Of a DNA stretch of 49,873 nucleotides, positions 10,326-21,115 are shown in pieces. The position numbers and the translations under genes are program-made. Origin of the DNA: Monosporascus cannonballus (Eukaryota; Ascomycota; Sordariomycetes; Xylariales); contig QJNS01000381.1 in the NCBI GenBank assembly GCA_004154925.1, positions 1 through 49,873 of the forward strand, read 5' to 3'. Each line of letters starts with the position of its first letter. Position 1 is the first letter of the stretch. The notes below the pieces were generated by a model that saw nothing but the letters and a program-made list of their open reading frames with translations, did no database searches and had not been told where the DNA came from.

Positions 10326-11332
10326 ATGGAGGGAACCTCTCGGAAGCGCGCTGCCACCGGCGACGCCAACCATGAACAACTGGACAGAGCGAAGCGACAG
10401 CGCACTGCGACCCTCGAATCGGAACCAGAACTTTCCGCCGTCGAGGAGCCGACGTACGAGGTTACGAACCGACCGACTGCGGAAGACGTGGGATTAGATG
10501 GCCTGCGCAGATCAATCGTCTTGGCGCTTCAACATGTTGGATTCGAGTCCGCTACGAAAGAAGCGCTCGAGAGCTTTACGGGGACAGTTGATACCTGTGC
10601 GTGTGATTCTTGTATTGCATCATTCCTAGGATTCCACTAACTAGATTTACAGATATGAGTGGCTTCATCGGACAGCTGAAACGGACAGCCCATGCTGCGC
10701 GAAGAGAGAATCCCACACCAGCTGATTTCGAGACAGTCCTACGGCGGTATAATATCCCTACCTCCTCATTGAAGCCGCATTTGAAAAATCCCGTACCCAA
10801 GAAGCAGCTATCGCCGAAGACATACGACCCCATCACAGAGGACATTAGCGCGCTCCAAAGCACAGAGACGCCGCGCTTCTTAGGCCCCGAGCTAGACGGC
10901 AACCTAGACAAACAATCGAGGGAGTGGATACCCGAGTCATTCCCTGGATTCCCCAGCAAACACACCTACAAGTTCACGCCAGTAGAGGTGCCGGCGCCGG
11001 ATAAGAAGAAGAAGCGGGCGGAAGCCTTGGCGGATACCCGGAAGGCGGAGCAGGCTCTAGGACGTATCGACCGAGCGGGCAAGATCAGTCGGCACAAGGA
11101 GCTAAAGGAGATGGCAGACCGTGACCCGCTGAGCAAGCAGCGACACCAAGGATGGGAGGAGGTGATGAGGGCGTACCTGCCGAAGAAGGACGGGTCGAAG
11201 GATGGGTCAACTGGCTCATTGGAGATTGCCGATTTTAGCACGATCGTAAATGCGGGCGCCCGGTACCTACGCCAGGAAGCACCGAAAGCAAGTAGGCGGA
11301 ATCAGAGTGAAGCTGTTCCCAGCCAGGGCTAG
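10326..11332 (+). CDS. taf8: Transcription initiation factor TFIID subunit 8 (TAF8)
   Basis: Two exons, 10326-10596 and 10653-11332, giving 316 residues. The 56-nt intron has a GTGCGT donor, a CTAAC branch point and a CAG acceptor, and splits a Tyr codon. TAF8 is a histone-fold subunit of TFIID that pairs with TAF10 and TAF2 in the nucleus. Residues about 50-125 form the bromo-associated histone fold (GLDGLRRSIVLALQHVGFES through YMSGFIGQLKRTAHAARREN). Residues about 180-200 carry the hallmark TAF8 motif (WIPESFPGFPSKHTYKFTPV), followed by a charged helix rich in KKKKRAEA. The N-terminal 40 residues are basic with KRAATG and DRAKRQR patches that could be a nuclear localisation signal. The start at 10326 is the first ATG in frame with the histone fold after the last upstream stop context. 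Confidence 0.92.
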
Positions 11333-12498
11333 ACGGCCTACGCCGGGTCTCCTCACCCTACAGATTCCGGGAGGCCGAGTCCGAGGGACCAGCCAGAAGG
11401 GCGTGTAGAACGAAGTACTGGGGATGCGAGCGAGAGCGTTGGCGGCGGCGACCACGTGTCCTACTTTGATGATTTTTCTGGCTTCGACTTACGGGGCGCG
11501 GAATGGTACCAAGATGGATAGCAACGATCATTTTACGGACCACGGCAATCCAGCTCAGAAACCCCTAAGTCGAGCAACCGCGATTATTATTCCTATATTT
11601 CACTAGGAACCTGTTCGGCAGCCGCCTTATTCTTCCTTTCAACAATCTGAGGTAGCCTCGCTTTCGAGGTGTCGTCCGGTTCAGGAGAATGGTCGCTAAC
11701 TACCGGAAGTGCGACGGTTTACGGTTTGAGACGACTGGTGACTCCCTGCCTCCACGGCTATGGCTTCATTTCGTCGACAGACATGTCTCTCGGGATTTGC
11801 AAGGATGGCAGCCGGGGTACATTGCGAATAGGCAGGACGATGGATGTTTGGGGTGTTGGACAGGCAGCGTTGTGTTTTAATGGGCGTGGCGTTCAGGGAG
11901 GGAATTGGGCATACGGCCGGGTCTGATGGACATGGTTCTATACCAGAAGAACAAAGCGACGCCTCACGAAAGGCTTATTGCATCTGCGTTAGACGTTATG
12001 ATACCCTGTATAAGTACCTACTTACCTAATCGACTCAGCGTTGCTGCTATGTGCATAGGTACGCATCCAAATCTCCTGTCGGGTGACGATGAGATACATG
12101 CATGAAGCCAGATACCCCAAGTACCGTGTATGTATGTAGCTCTTTTATCGGTGATAAGGTGGGCAGCTGGCAGGCAGATGGCCTGCGTGAACCTCGATAC
12201 CTACGTAGGTAAGCCCGGATATGATTGGCCGGTGCCCCGCAAGGCTGATTTTTGAGTGGGAACAAGCGAATTTGGACCCTAAACAGATCCCACACAAAAT
12301 TTCTCGATTTTCAACCGCGGGAAGGGGAATTCGACTGAGCCATTAGACCTGCTGTAATTGTGAGCGCCGCCAGTATCTTTGCAAGCGAAAGAAAAGCTGC
12401 GGGCTCAACTTCACGATACCTTTTCCCTCAACCACCCATTCTTCGAGTCCTTGATCTTCATCCCGCCCCCCTCCGAGATAAAGACTTGAGAGAGCATC
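11333..12498. other. Intergenic region between TAF8 and RACK1
   Basis: About 1.2 kb containing the TAF8 3' UTR and, in its last ~200 bases, a C/T-rich promoter and leader typical of a highly expressed gene. The short open frames near 11670-12030 lack motifs and family resemblance and are not called. Confidence 0.5.
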
Positions 12499-14181
12499 AT
12501 GGCCGAGCAATTAATTCTCAAGGGTACCCTCGAGGGCCACGTAAGTTTGTGCCTTTTTATATATATATATATATATATATACATGGGGGGGTTTTTTTTT
12601 TCTTCTCTCGATTAATATTTTATATATCTGGTGGGCTAGTATGTGCAACTGCTGAGCTGGAACGTTGCGTTATGGGAACCCGCTCGAATCGCAATGCGCC
12701 CAAAGCAGCAGTCACCCGCTACGCAACACGTTGTATTCACCCCCGAGCTATGAGCTGACTTGCATATTTACAGAATGGCTGGGTCACCAGCTTGGCTACC
12801 TCCATTGAGAAGTACGGAAACTCCCCAGACAACCTGCGAATATTGGCGACTGCTTCGTTACATATCCACACGATCGCGATGCTTACATATGACCCGTCTT
12901 TTACAGCCCCAACATGCTCCTGTCCGGTAGCCGAGACAAGACCCTGATCATCTGGAACCTGACCCGCGACGAGTCGCAATACGGCTACCCCAAGCGGTCT
13001 CTCCACGGCCACTCTCACATCGTCTCCGACTGTGTATGTCTTTCACCTTGATTACTATTATTGTTTCCGAGTAGTAGAGAAGGGATGCGGCAAGGGAGGG
13101 AGCAGCAGGAGAATCAGAGGAAGAGAGGGAGAAAAAACGAGAGAGGCGAACGTGGGAAGACGGGACCCTTTGCTGACGGGATGGCATATTGCAGGTCATC
13201 TCCTCCGACGGTGCCTACGCTCTGTCTGCCTCTTGGGACAAGACCTTGCGTCTGTGGGAGCTCGCTACCGGCACCACCACAAGACGGTTCGTCGGCCACA
13301 CCAACGACGTCCTCTCCGTTTCCTTCTCCGCCGACAACCGCCAGATCGTCTCCGGCTCCCGCGACCGCACCATCAAGCTGTGGAACACCCTCGGTGATTG
13401 CAAGTTCACCATCACCGACAAGGGCCACACCGAGTGGGTTTCTTGCGTCCGCTTCAGCCCCAACCCCCAGAACCCCGTCATCGTGTCTAGCAGCTGGGAT
13501 AAGCTCGTGAAGGTAAGGTCACCACTGGACCCCTTTGCCTTGCCGGGACGAGGAGCGAGAGATCACTGTGGATGCTTCATATGATGCCTTTGCAACCAAA
13601 GTATTTGCTACTTCAGAGCTTGCTCGCAAGCCATGAGACCACTCAACACCATTGCCCTGATGATGCGTCATGATCTCTCACCTTTGTCCCGGGAAGACCT
13701 TGACTCCCTCCACAGGGTACGGTCGTGGCTAACCTCGCGTGATTCTACACTCTAGGTCTGGGAATTGTCGACCTGCAAGCTCCAGACCGACCACATCGGC
13801 CACACTGGCTACATCAACACCGTCACAATCTCCCCCGATGGTTCTCTGTGCGCTTCCGGTGGCAAGGATGGTACCACCATGCTGTGGGATCTTAATGAGT
13901 CGAAGCACCTGTACTCTCTCAACGCCGGCGACGAGATCCACGCCCTGACCTTCTCTCCCAACCGATACTGGCTATGCGCTGCTACTGCCAGCAGCATCAT
14001 CATCTTCGACCTGGAGAAGAAGAGCAAGGTCGACGAGCTGAAGCCCGAGTTCACCGCCGTCGGCAAGAAGAGCCGGGAGCCCGAGTGTGTGAGCTTGGCC
14101 TGGAGCGCGGACGGTCAGACCCTGTTCGCTGGTTACACCGACAACATCATCCGTGCATGGGGTGTCATGTCGAGAGCATAA
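12499..14181 (+). CDS. cpc2: RACK1 / Cpc2 G-protein beta-like ribosomal WD40 protein
   Basis: Five exons: 12499-12540, 12774-12811, 12907-13033, 13195-13512 and 13756-14181. All junctions keep phase and give 316 residues, the normal RACK1 length. It folds as a seven-bladed WD40 propeller on the head of the 40S subunit and scaffolds signalling kinases; the Neurospora homologue cpc-2 acts in cross-pathway amino-acid control. Blade signatures are visible as [65 protein letters not shown] and [19 protein letters not shown] and the RDK-type ribosome-binding loop are intact. Intron 1 (12541-12773) holds an (AT)n run and a T run. Intron 4 (13513-13755) is unusually long at 243 nt and contains a snoRNA. 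Codon use is strongly C-ending, consistent with high expression. Identity is essentially certain. Confidence 0.97.
12556..12600. repeat. (AT)n microsatellite plus poly-G and poly-T in RACK1 intron 1
   Basis: An uninterrupted TA/AT dinucleotide run, then a run of G and a run of T, inside the first intron of the RACK1 gene. Length is likely variable between strains. Confidence 0.8.
13577..13666 (+). ncRNA. snR24: U24/snR24-type box C/D snoRNA inside RACK1 intron 4
   Basis: The 243-nt intron contains an ATGATGC box C (13581-13587), the guide TATTTGCTACTTCAGA with box D' CAGA at 13614-13617, a CATGAGACC block (13632-13640) as candidate box C', and box D CTGA at 13657-13660, for a total of about 85-90 nt. 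The first guide matches the ATTTGCTACTTCAGA stretch I remember from yeast snR24. snR24 is itself hosted in the intron of ASC1, the yeast RACK1 gene, and directs 2'-O-methylation of 25S rRNA. Host gene, strand, spacing and guide all agree. The second guide, just before box D, reads ACACCATTGCC and does not match the ACCAAGATC of the yeast and animal molecules, so the D-box target may differ. The ends are estimates. Confidence 0.85.
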
Positions 14182-14863
14182 ATCTCCTAACTCCTTCCTG
14201 CTGGGGGTCGGTCATTGACTGGGCGTATGGATGGGCAAATGTCATTTGGTCATTTAAAAGGGAAATGGCAAATCGTGTCGATTTGGCTGGCAATGAAAAA
14301 CAAACCGTTAAAACAAACTGTTTGCATTGCTGCCCAGTTTACTACCTCGCAGGTGGAACCTGCTAGCCTTTATGATGAATCGTGAAGATGAAGAACCTGC
14401 AAAGACTTTCCGTCATTTCCGTGCCTGTATTGGTTGATGGGTGAAGAGATTGTCGGCTTGTGAAGCAAGGCCCAGTAGCCCTTGAGATATTCTTGACTAC
14501 TGAAGGTCATGGTCATACTGGAAAGGAAGCCATTCCCTCCCAAGTCCTGTTATGTGTACATGCGGCATTCAGGGAGTCTGCTCATCAGGGTTTACAACAA
14601 AAGCCGGTGAGGAGCTAGGGGCTGTCTAACTATGCAAGCGCCAGAGAAGCTAACTTCCCTCCTATAGGATAAATTGCTCTTCCGGCGTAGAGGGAATGAG
14701 GACCATCAAAGAAACGGAAGGGGAAGACTCCGTGGAAGTAAATTATGTTGATCACAGACGTTGCATACCAAACAGGCGCGCAGTTCAGCTCGGCAGCCTC
14801 GAGGGAACAGGCGAATGGCTGGAAGGTGGTAGATTGGCATGTGGCCCTTCAAGAACGCATGGC

Positions 14864-14906
14864 TTTTTTTTTTTTTTTTTGTTGTTGTTGTTGTTGTTTT
14901 TTTTTT
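14864..14906. repeat. T17, (GTT)n, T10 low-complexity tract
   Basis: Seventeen Ts followed by five to six GTT units and a further run of about ten Ts. The complementary strand would read as a poly-Lys/Thr shadow frame, which is not coding. Confidence 0.85.
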
Positions 14907-15539
14907 CTCTGCCCGCTTGGTTCTCTCTCCTGAGACGAAGTGGCGAGCGTGCAGGTTAGGCGACTGACTGGCTTTGATGTGCCGAGACAAAGAGACGCGT
15001 GATCAGCGAGGGGGTTTCCGTCGCCGCCTCACGCAGGTCGGTTCGCCTCGAACTCCATGCGGCGGGAAGTGTTGAGTTCTGGTTTAGTGTTTCTTTCCTA
15101 TTGTTTGACCTATGACTGCTCACCCAGTCCCCCAATTTGATTTTACATACGCATACAAGAATAGTCCAGTATGAGGAGGGCCCCGGACAGAAGGTTCTCA
15201 GGAGATGCGCCATGACAACAGCCTTATATGTGCGGCGAGCTGGTTGCAGCGAAAAGGGACGTCTTTGTGCGGAAAGGAATGAGGGCTTACGAAAGCGGTT
15301 GGGTGCCATTCCGCGGCGTGCCTTGCTTGTTTTCCTGCGTACCGGCCAGTCTTCGGGAAGAAGGCAGTCTGAGACATCTCTATTTTTGTTCTGGCCCCTT
15401 GTCTGGATGGCCACGAGAACAAAAGAAAAAAGGAGAGTATTTCAGCGGTACCTTAGGCTCGGTCGCACATATGACTTCTTTCCGGACCGGACGACTTCCC
15501 CGAACCGCGCGGGGGATAGACAGTTAATACACCTAATTG

Positions 15540-15572
15540 TCTGCCTACCTGCCTACCTACCTACCTACCCGC
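15540..15572. repeat. (CCTA)n-type microsatellite
   Basis: Imperfect CTGCCTAC followed by CCTAC units, ending shortly before the unknown membrane-protein gene. Related TACC/GTAGG repeats occur near 29840, 30020 and 39971. Confidence 0.7.
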
Positions 15573-15630
15573 GTATCTATGGAACGCAATGTAGGTGACC
15601 CTGCCGTTGTTGTTGCTGCTGTTTACGATC

Positions 15631-16570
15631 ATGCGAATGCTACCGCTATCGTCGCTACTGCGAGCCGGACGGAGGGTCGCCGTCGCGCTTGGTGCCGTTT
15701 CGGTGTTTTATTTCTGTGGATTGTTCTTCGCGCACCTCGCGCTGCACCTAGCGCTCACGAGGGGCGTGCTCGCGCGGCCCCTCGGATCCGGCTCCGGCGC
15801 CGGCCCCGGCGCGGGCTCCGGGCGTCGTCGTGGGCTTATGAAGCTGGAGATCTTGGCTGTTGGGAATGGCGTGTTGATGTTGGTGCCGAGTGAGTTTGGG
15901 GCTTCCTTTACTCACCTATTCTCGTTCCTACTAGCCGTCTCCCCTCTCCTTTTCCTCCTCCACCCTCCCCGACGCCTGCATAACCCCACATAATATCCAA
16001 CGGCCCCCAAAAACCACCTATTACTTTATACGTAGCCCATCGCCTAGCTCAGTCAGCAAGCCAGTCAGCCAGCCACTAACAGCCACCGTTCTTTCCCCCT
16101 CAAAAGGCCTCTTTGCAGGTCTCGACATTGCCGCCGGTCTCGGTGACACCAAGATCCTCCCCTTCGATGCCGGCTCTTGGGTCCAGACCATCACCGCCAC
16201 GGGCCTGCCGCTCATCGGCCTCGTCGCACACTACCGCGGCGGCGGCTGCTCGGACTACCGCTCACGCTCCTCAGATTCCGACTCCTACTCCTTACGCCGC
16301 GGCCTAGGGGGGAATTCCGTCTTGTGGGCGATTAGGGGCAGGGATGTGGACGGGGATGGAATTGCGCAGGGACCGGGGCCGGGACGGAGGTGTGAGATGG
16401 AGACGGTGCGCCCGGATGCTGGTAGGATGGAAGATGTCGAGCTAGGGGCAAGCGGCAATAGGGAGGCGGATGAGGGTAATGAAGATGAGGATTCAAGGGA
16501 TGGGAGCGGGAGTGAGGCGGAAAGGACCATACGGGTTCGGACGGATTACGTCACTCTTTTTAGACTATAA
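15631..16570 (+). CDS. Small predicted membrane protein, unidentified
   Basis: Two exons, 15631-15889 and 16107-16570, giving 240 residues. The 217-nt intron has a GTGAGT donor and an AAAAG acceptor, and splits a Ser codon. I do not recognise the family. Residues 15-42 are a strong transmembrane helix (AVSVFYFCGLFFAHLALHLA) after a short basic N-terminus. A Gly/Pro linker (about 50-62) follows, then two weaker hydrophobic segments (about 73-99, including VLMLVPSLFAGLDIAAG; and about 111-130, TITATGLPLIGLVAHY). The C-terminal 110 residues are hydrophilic, Ser/Arg-rich then strongly acidic (DEGNEDEDSRDGSGSEAE), probably a cytosolic tail. The in-frame GTG further upstream is not a likely eukaryotic start; ATG 15631 is, with another ATG two codons later. 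Splicing is supported by phase and by the hydrophobic continuity across the junction. Confidence 0.6.
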
Positions 16571-17240
16571 GGCGGTTAGTTTACTACAACGTACTATCTA
16601 GGGGCTCCTACATGCCCCCGAGCAGCTTTCTCAAGGTCTCGATAACAAGCGAAGACTAGTTTGGATGTTCGGTATTGTTAATGCTGCTTAAATCCTGCCT
16701 CTGTTTTCACCTTGTAGAAGAGCCGATAGTTCAAGTCCCACGATAGATAATTTGGCGTGCCCTAGGAATCATACTTACTTAGTATCTAAGTGAGGGTGTC
16801 GGCGTACAGTGAATGCTACGGACTGCTCTTCGTGATAATGTTTGATACCTCTCTCTATACTGGCAGAAGAGGCGCATTCGCGGTGATGAAGGCCATGAAT
16901 CACCAGGGCTTAATGGGAGCTCGTAGCACATACTCTCGAGAGAACATCGGACGAGCTGGTAAACTGTGATTCAGGGGAGCTATAGGCCCGAATTGCATAT
17001 TCATATTCGGATCAAACGAGGCGTCGTAGACTGTCTACGAATATATATATTCAAGAAACGTGCACTACGAATTCCCCCCTCGATATATCATAGTCAAGTA
17101 CTTTGCCATACGAGCTACAGCCGCACTTTACGAGGCACAACAGATCCCGCCCCCGTATATTACCTTGAGTTAAGCCTCTACCCCTTTCTATATCTAGGCC
17201 CAGACTTCCACCGCTAAGCATCCACATCAACGACGAGACA
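16571..17240. other. Intergenic region
   Basis: About 670 bases, AT-richer than its neighbours, with an imperfect inverted repeat at about 16773-16794 (CTTACTTAG...CTAAGTGAG). The last part is presumably the promoter of the small coiled-coil gene. Nothing else was recognised. Confidence 0.5.
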
Positions 17241-17529
17241 ATGGCAGCTGCGGGAGACAACGATCCAAAGCTCAAGAAACTCCAGGACGAGGAGCAGAGG
17301 CTCGGCAAATCCCTCGAGGCCCAGGGAGAGAAAATCAAGAGCCACAAGAAATATATTGGGGAAGTATCGATGATAGCCGACGAGTACCTCGAGCTGCTGC
17401 AGGCGAGGGGGTCATGGCTGGGGGATGTCGGGGGACTTGCTCAATATGGTCGTAGCGAGCCTCGATAAGTTCAAGGAAGACATCGAGAAGATGAAGGAGA
17501 GCCGCGAGAAGGAGGAGAAGAAAATCTAG
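17241..17529 (+). pseudogene. Small coiled-coil ORF with a one-base frameshift
   Basis: From the ATG at 17241 the frame encodes a charged helical protein (KLKKLQDEEQRLGKSLEAQG, then SHKKYIGEVSMIADEYLELL) and then runs into an early stop at 17466-17468. A compatible continuation (DLLNMVVASLDKFKEDIEKM, ending EKEEKKI) lies one frame over and stops at 17527-17529. The switch falls among three G5 runs at 17407-17434; one G too many in any of them would account for it. Joined, the product would be about 95 residues and entirely helical. No intron with GT-AG ends restores the frame. Either this is a recent null allele, a homopolymer sequencing error, or a recoded gene. Family not recognised. Confidence 0.5.
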
Positions 17530-18357
17530 AGGACGGCCAGCCAGCGCGTGGGCCTGGGTGAGTTTGGATTGGAGTACGTGTATGGTAGGGCGGCAGAGCT
17601 GACGGCTTGGTTCTCAGCACTCAGCGAGATACCTCTGAACCCTCACCGACGGTCTTTTCCTCACTCCGGGTCATCACGACGCCCCTCTTCGCGTTTCCGT
17701 ACACATGTGCGACATTATCTTACAACAACTTCAGCGGACCACCTATACTCATCCCCTAGCGGCAGGTTCCAGAAACCTTCCCCAGAGACGCGAATATGTG
17801 AGACTCAAAGGATGCAATCGATCAATGATGTGAAAAGGGGAAGGGTGGGAGAGGGGGGTTTTCAACCAGCGGGGTGCGGTTCCGGGGATCATGGGCTCGA
17901 TTCCTACTTCAACCCCTTTTCTTTATGGGTATAACCTATGACTCGACAAGGGCTTGTTATCTATTACCGTTATTATGTCTTGGAGGATTCTGGATTGATT
18001 AGTTTTTTTTTTTTAGCGATTAGTCTCAACACACCGTGCCGGTAGCGCGGTAGATAGGGTATTGGTTGATGATCATTATGTGTATTAGCTATCTCGTTTA
18101 GCGCCGTTACTCATGGATACTCATGGCGCTCGTAGGGTGCAAGGCACCGAGTAATAGGAGTGCCTTCACGGACCCACCGAGAGCCGCGACTACGATTCCC
18201 GCCGTGGCACGCGCAGGAGTTGAAGACTAGACCTCCATATAGAATATAGTTGTATCGATATGTCTAAAGCGCCCCTTTCCTATCTCCCATCTTGCCGTCA
18301 AAAGTGGCAATGCAACGAGATGCAATCCAAGCCGGGGAGGTACCGTACATCCACGGC
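17530..18357. other. Intergenic region
   Basis: About 830 bases with no supported gene; includes a T12 tract near 18003-18015. A stretch near 18040-18080 looks superficially like a tRNA D-arm but no cloverleaf can be completed. Confidence 0.45.
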
Positions 18358-20411
18358 TTACACCTTCAAGTCCTTCTCCATGTTTGCGATGTGGATCTGG
18401 GCCTGATATTTGTCCATCATATCATCTTCGACGTCCTCGGCGAAGACGTCAACGCTTGTTGAAGCAAACTTCCTTGCACTAACCTTCTTCTCGAACAGGA
18501 GATCCAGTTCAGCGAAGGTACGGCCTGACGGTTCTGGGACGCGGAAGTATGTGTAAATCAGGCATAGGAAGCACAGACCAGCCTACAAACGTACGTCAGT
18601 TGTTATCCTTCTGGATATTCGAGGGGAGATTGCCAGTAAATACCCAGAAGAATCCGGCGAAGTTGCCCCAGTCCCAGGACCCAGGATTCAACATATATGG
18701 TGTTAGTACACCACAGATGATGCCGACAATGTTACTGCGAATAGTTAGTAATAAAACAATATGCCATCCCGGGTCGGGTTCATACTAGAGGATACGACCG
18801 AGCACAACAGTCTTGATCTGCAGCCGTCTCGTTGATAGTTCAGCAACAAGCGAGTAGCAGACAGTGCCAACGGTTAACTGATAGGACAGGGCCCACACCA
18901 GCATAATACAGCCTGTGGCCAACGACGCTGCCGTTCTGTCTTGCGCGAGACCGAGGAATCCCAGGATCAAGAGCATACAGCAGAGCGCAGCAAGACCAGC
19001 CAGGTAGAGTGTCCTGTTGTCGTTAGTATCATAAAGCATGGCGGTGCATAGAAAGACCAGGAAGTCCATAGCTAACCTTCGTCCAATTCCTAGGGTAATG
19101 AGACCCCAAGCACCAATCACACCAACACAGTTAATAGCATACTGGCCTAAAGCGAAAGCATATGCAGTGCTGCTTTCTAGCCCGGCCTGCTGCAGGAAGT
19201 ATGTTGAATAATTGGAAAAGGAGTTGCCACTGAGGTTCTGCATGGCCCAACACATGCAAACGATCTACTAAAAGTCAGAACAAGGCGGATCAAGATGATA
19301 TCCCAGTCATTGGCTTACCTCCGTTCGACGTAAGTCTACGCCCCTGAAGCAATCAAGGTAACTGGCTCCCTTTGTGATCTGATTCGACGGCGTCAGCATC
19401 TAGTGTTGAACTGGCCCTGGGCAAGTCGACCTACCTTCTGCTCCAAGGCCGTCGTGTGTACCATCATGGCGACAGTCTCGTCCGCATCGAAGTCTGACTC
19501 TCGATCGAGGCTGGTCAAGCGAAGTAAAGATTTCTTGGCTTCCTCAAGCTTTTGTCTTCTCACAAGCCACCACGGGGATTCTGGCGCAAAGAAAATACCG
19601 ATAGCCAGGGGCAAGGGCCACATCCATTGCAAGGCGTATGGCTAGACGCAAGCATTAGCACTCAGCGGCGACGTCCGAGGCACGGGTGAGTACGCACGAT
19701 ACGATATGCCCACTCATCTGTTCGCCAGAGGTTCCCCATGACCGTAGCAATGCCGAGCATCTGGCCAATTCCCCAGCACATATTGATATACGTGGTCAGA
19801 TATCCTCGTAGGGCAACCGGGCAGACTTCAGACGCATACGTAATGGTCAGGGTCTGGAACACACCCCACGGTATACCGCAGAGAATAGAGGCGACTTGGA
19901 GATGCACCACAGTCTGGGCGGTGAAGTAAATCGAGATGAAGGCAGTGACCAGGATAAGACATGCGATGACGGTGATGCGATAGCCGAACCGCTCCGAAGC
20001 CCATCCGTTGATCATGAGGCCAAAGATCTCGCCAACGACGGCACCGTTCGATAGGCCGGCCTGCCACGGAGCCGGAACCTGCCAAGTGCCGTCCGGCAAC
20101 TGCTCGCCATATTTCCGGTTGAATTGGGCCAAGGCGTAGAAGTTGTTGACGAGCGCGATATCATAACCCTCCATGATGATACATGTAGAGATGAGAACGC
20201 TCCATGCTATCGCCTTTGGATATAGTTTGATGCCCTGCATCAGGGTCATCTTGTGCTCCTTCTCCGAGGCCAGCTTCGCATTGCGGATCACATCGGCCAG
20301 CGGATTCCCAGGAGCATCCTGCCGCCCCTTCTCGTCATCGCCACCCACAACCTCGGGGGCCGGGGCTTGGTGCGGCGGCTTCAGGTCGTCAGTCCCGGGC
20401 GCTGAAGCCAT
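18358..20411 (-). CDS. MFS sugar transporter, maltose/alpha-glucoside permease type
   Basis: Seven exons on the minus strand: 20411-19698, 19641-19435, 19378-19319, 19264-19077, 19013-18786, 18734-18644 and 18582-18358, giving 570 residues. The six introns (51-63 nt) have GT-AG ends and keep phase. Plasma-membrane sugar:H+ symport is the expected role. Evidence includes a hydrophilic ~60-residue N-terminus, then about 12 membrane segments. Family motifs are [17 protein letters not shown] in the first helix, [19 protein letters not shown], the [10 protein letters not shown] loop (the D/E-R-x-G-R equivalent), [18 protein letters not shown] (PE-x-x-R-G equivalent), [10 protein letters not shown] (PESPRWL) and [13 protein letters not shown] (PETKGRT-like) before the tail. 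The wording resembles MAL-type permeases rather than hexose transporters, but substrate cannot be read from this. Intron 4 is 63 nt with no in-frame stop, so retention would add 21 residues. Divergent from the Zn2Cys6 regulator. Confidence 0.9.
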
Positions 20412-21115
20412 CGCGTACACGTCGGTTTCCTTCCTGTCTGCGGTTCTATGGCCTTCTCATACGGTCGCGGTCCAGCGAATGGATTATCAAAATCAGAGAA
20501 ATAATTCTACTCATTGTGGTGGAGAACGTCTCCAACAAATACTGCCAATGGTCCCGTACTTGAGCATTCCTCCAGTCTCTGGCACCAAAACAGAAAGTGC
20601 TCGAATGAGCTGTGGGGAAAATAGTGATGCCAAGACGAGCAGTCCGAAGAGAGTATGACCCCGGACTTGGGGAAACAGGGGAAGTTGGGGTTTAACGTTA
20701 CATAACTTCGGCAGCCGTACTAAAGAGAAAAAACTAAAAACGTGCATGACGGCGTGGTGGGTGTGTGGCGTGGCTAGTGCGCTTTTAGTGCTTCTACAGT
20801 AACGCACATCAGTTTCCACAGAACCTGAGAATAGGCACACGTACCAATGATCGCGAAGTATGTACCTGAATTACATAAAAAAGTCCAAAAAGTTGCTTAC
20901 CGGACCTCTTCTTCTACCGAAGGAACCCCCGCCTTGGGTAGCGCTCTTTCCCCATGACGCAGAGTTTAGTTGAAATTTCTAAGGAGACCCTCCGCCTTAT
21001 CGGCGCTTTTCTCCATCTCTGGAACAATATATTAGAGTAGCACTCGACTTGGAGGCAATCTGACGTGCGGATCTGACGTGCGGATCTTCGGGAGCGGTAG
21101 CCTATATCGCTCCGA
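20412..21115. promoter_or_regulatory. Shared divergent promoter of the permease and the Zn2Cys6 regulator
   Basis: About 700 bp between two divergent start codons. It contains CGGTCGCGG near 20463 (two CGG triplets, the half-site read by Zn2Cys6 proteins) and a 13-bp tandem repeat next to the regulator start. That the regulator acts here is inference. Confidence 0.5.
21058..21083. repeat. 13-bp tandem direct repeat upstream of the regulator
   Basis: ATCTGACGTGCGG occurs twice back to back and is followed by ATCTTCGGG. Each copy holds TGACGT (a CRE/bZIP-like core) and a CGG triplet. It ends 32 bases before the regulator ATG, so it may lie in the 5' UTR or core promoter. Confidence 0.75.

Larger units (their letters stand above)
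14182..15630. other. Intergenic region after RACK1
   Basis: About 1.45 kb holding the RACK1 3' UTR, the T17-(GTT)n tract and a TACC microsatellite just before the next gene. No RNA gene or motif-bearing ORF was found. Confidence 0.5.

Noticed and set aside
11669..12029. Short open frames between TAF8 and RACK1
   Set aside because: No motif or support; they lie in expected 3' UTR and promoter DNA.
13195..13584. RACK1 exon 4 read past its donor to a stop at 13584
   Set aside because: Clear GTAAGG donor at 13513, and the next WD40 segment resumes at 13756 in phase.
14706..14990. Minus-strand open frame with poly-Thr/Lys
   Set aside because: It is the translation of the T17/(GTT)n tract, not a gene.
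18030..18230. tRNA-like stretch (GCGCGGTAGATAGGG resembles a D-arm; CTACGATTCCCG resembles a T-arm)
   Set aside because: The two parts are about 150 bases apart and no anticodon arm or acceptor stem pairs between them.
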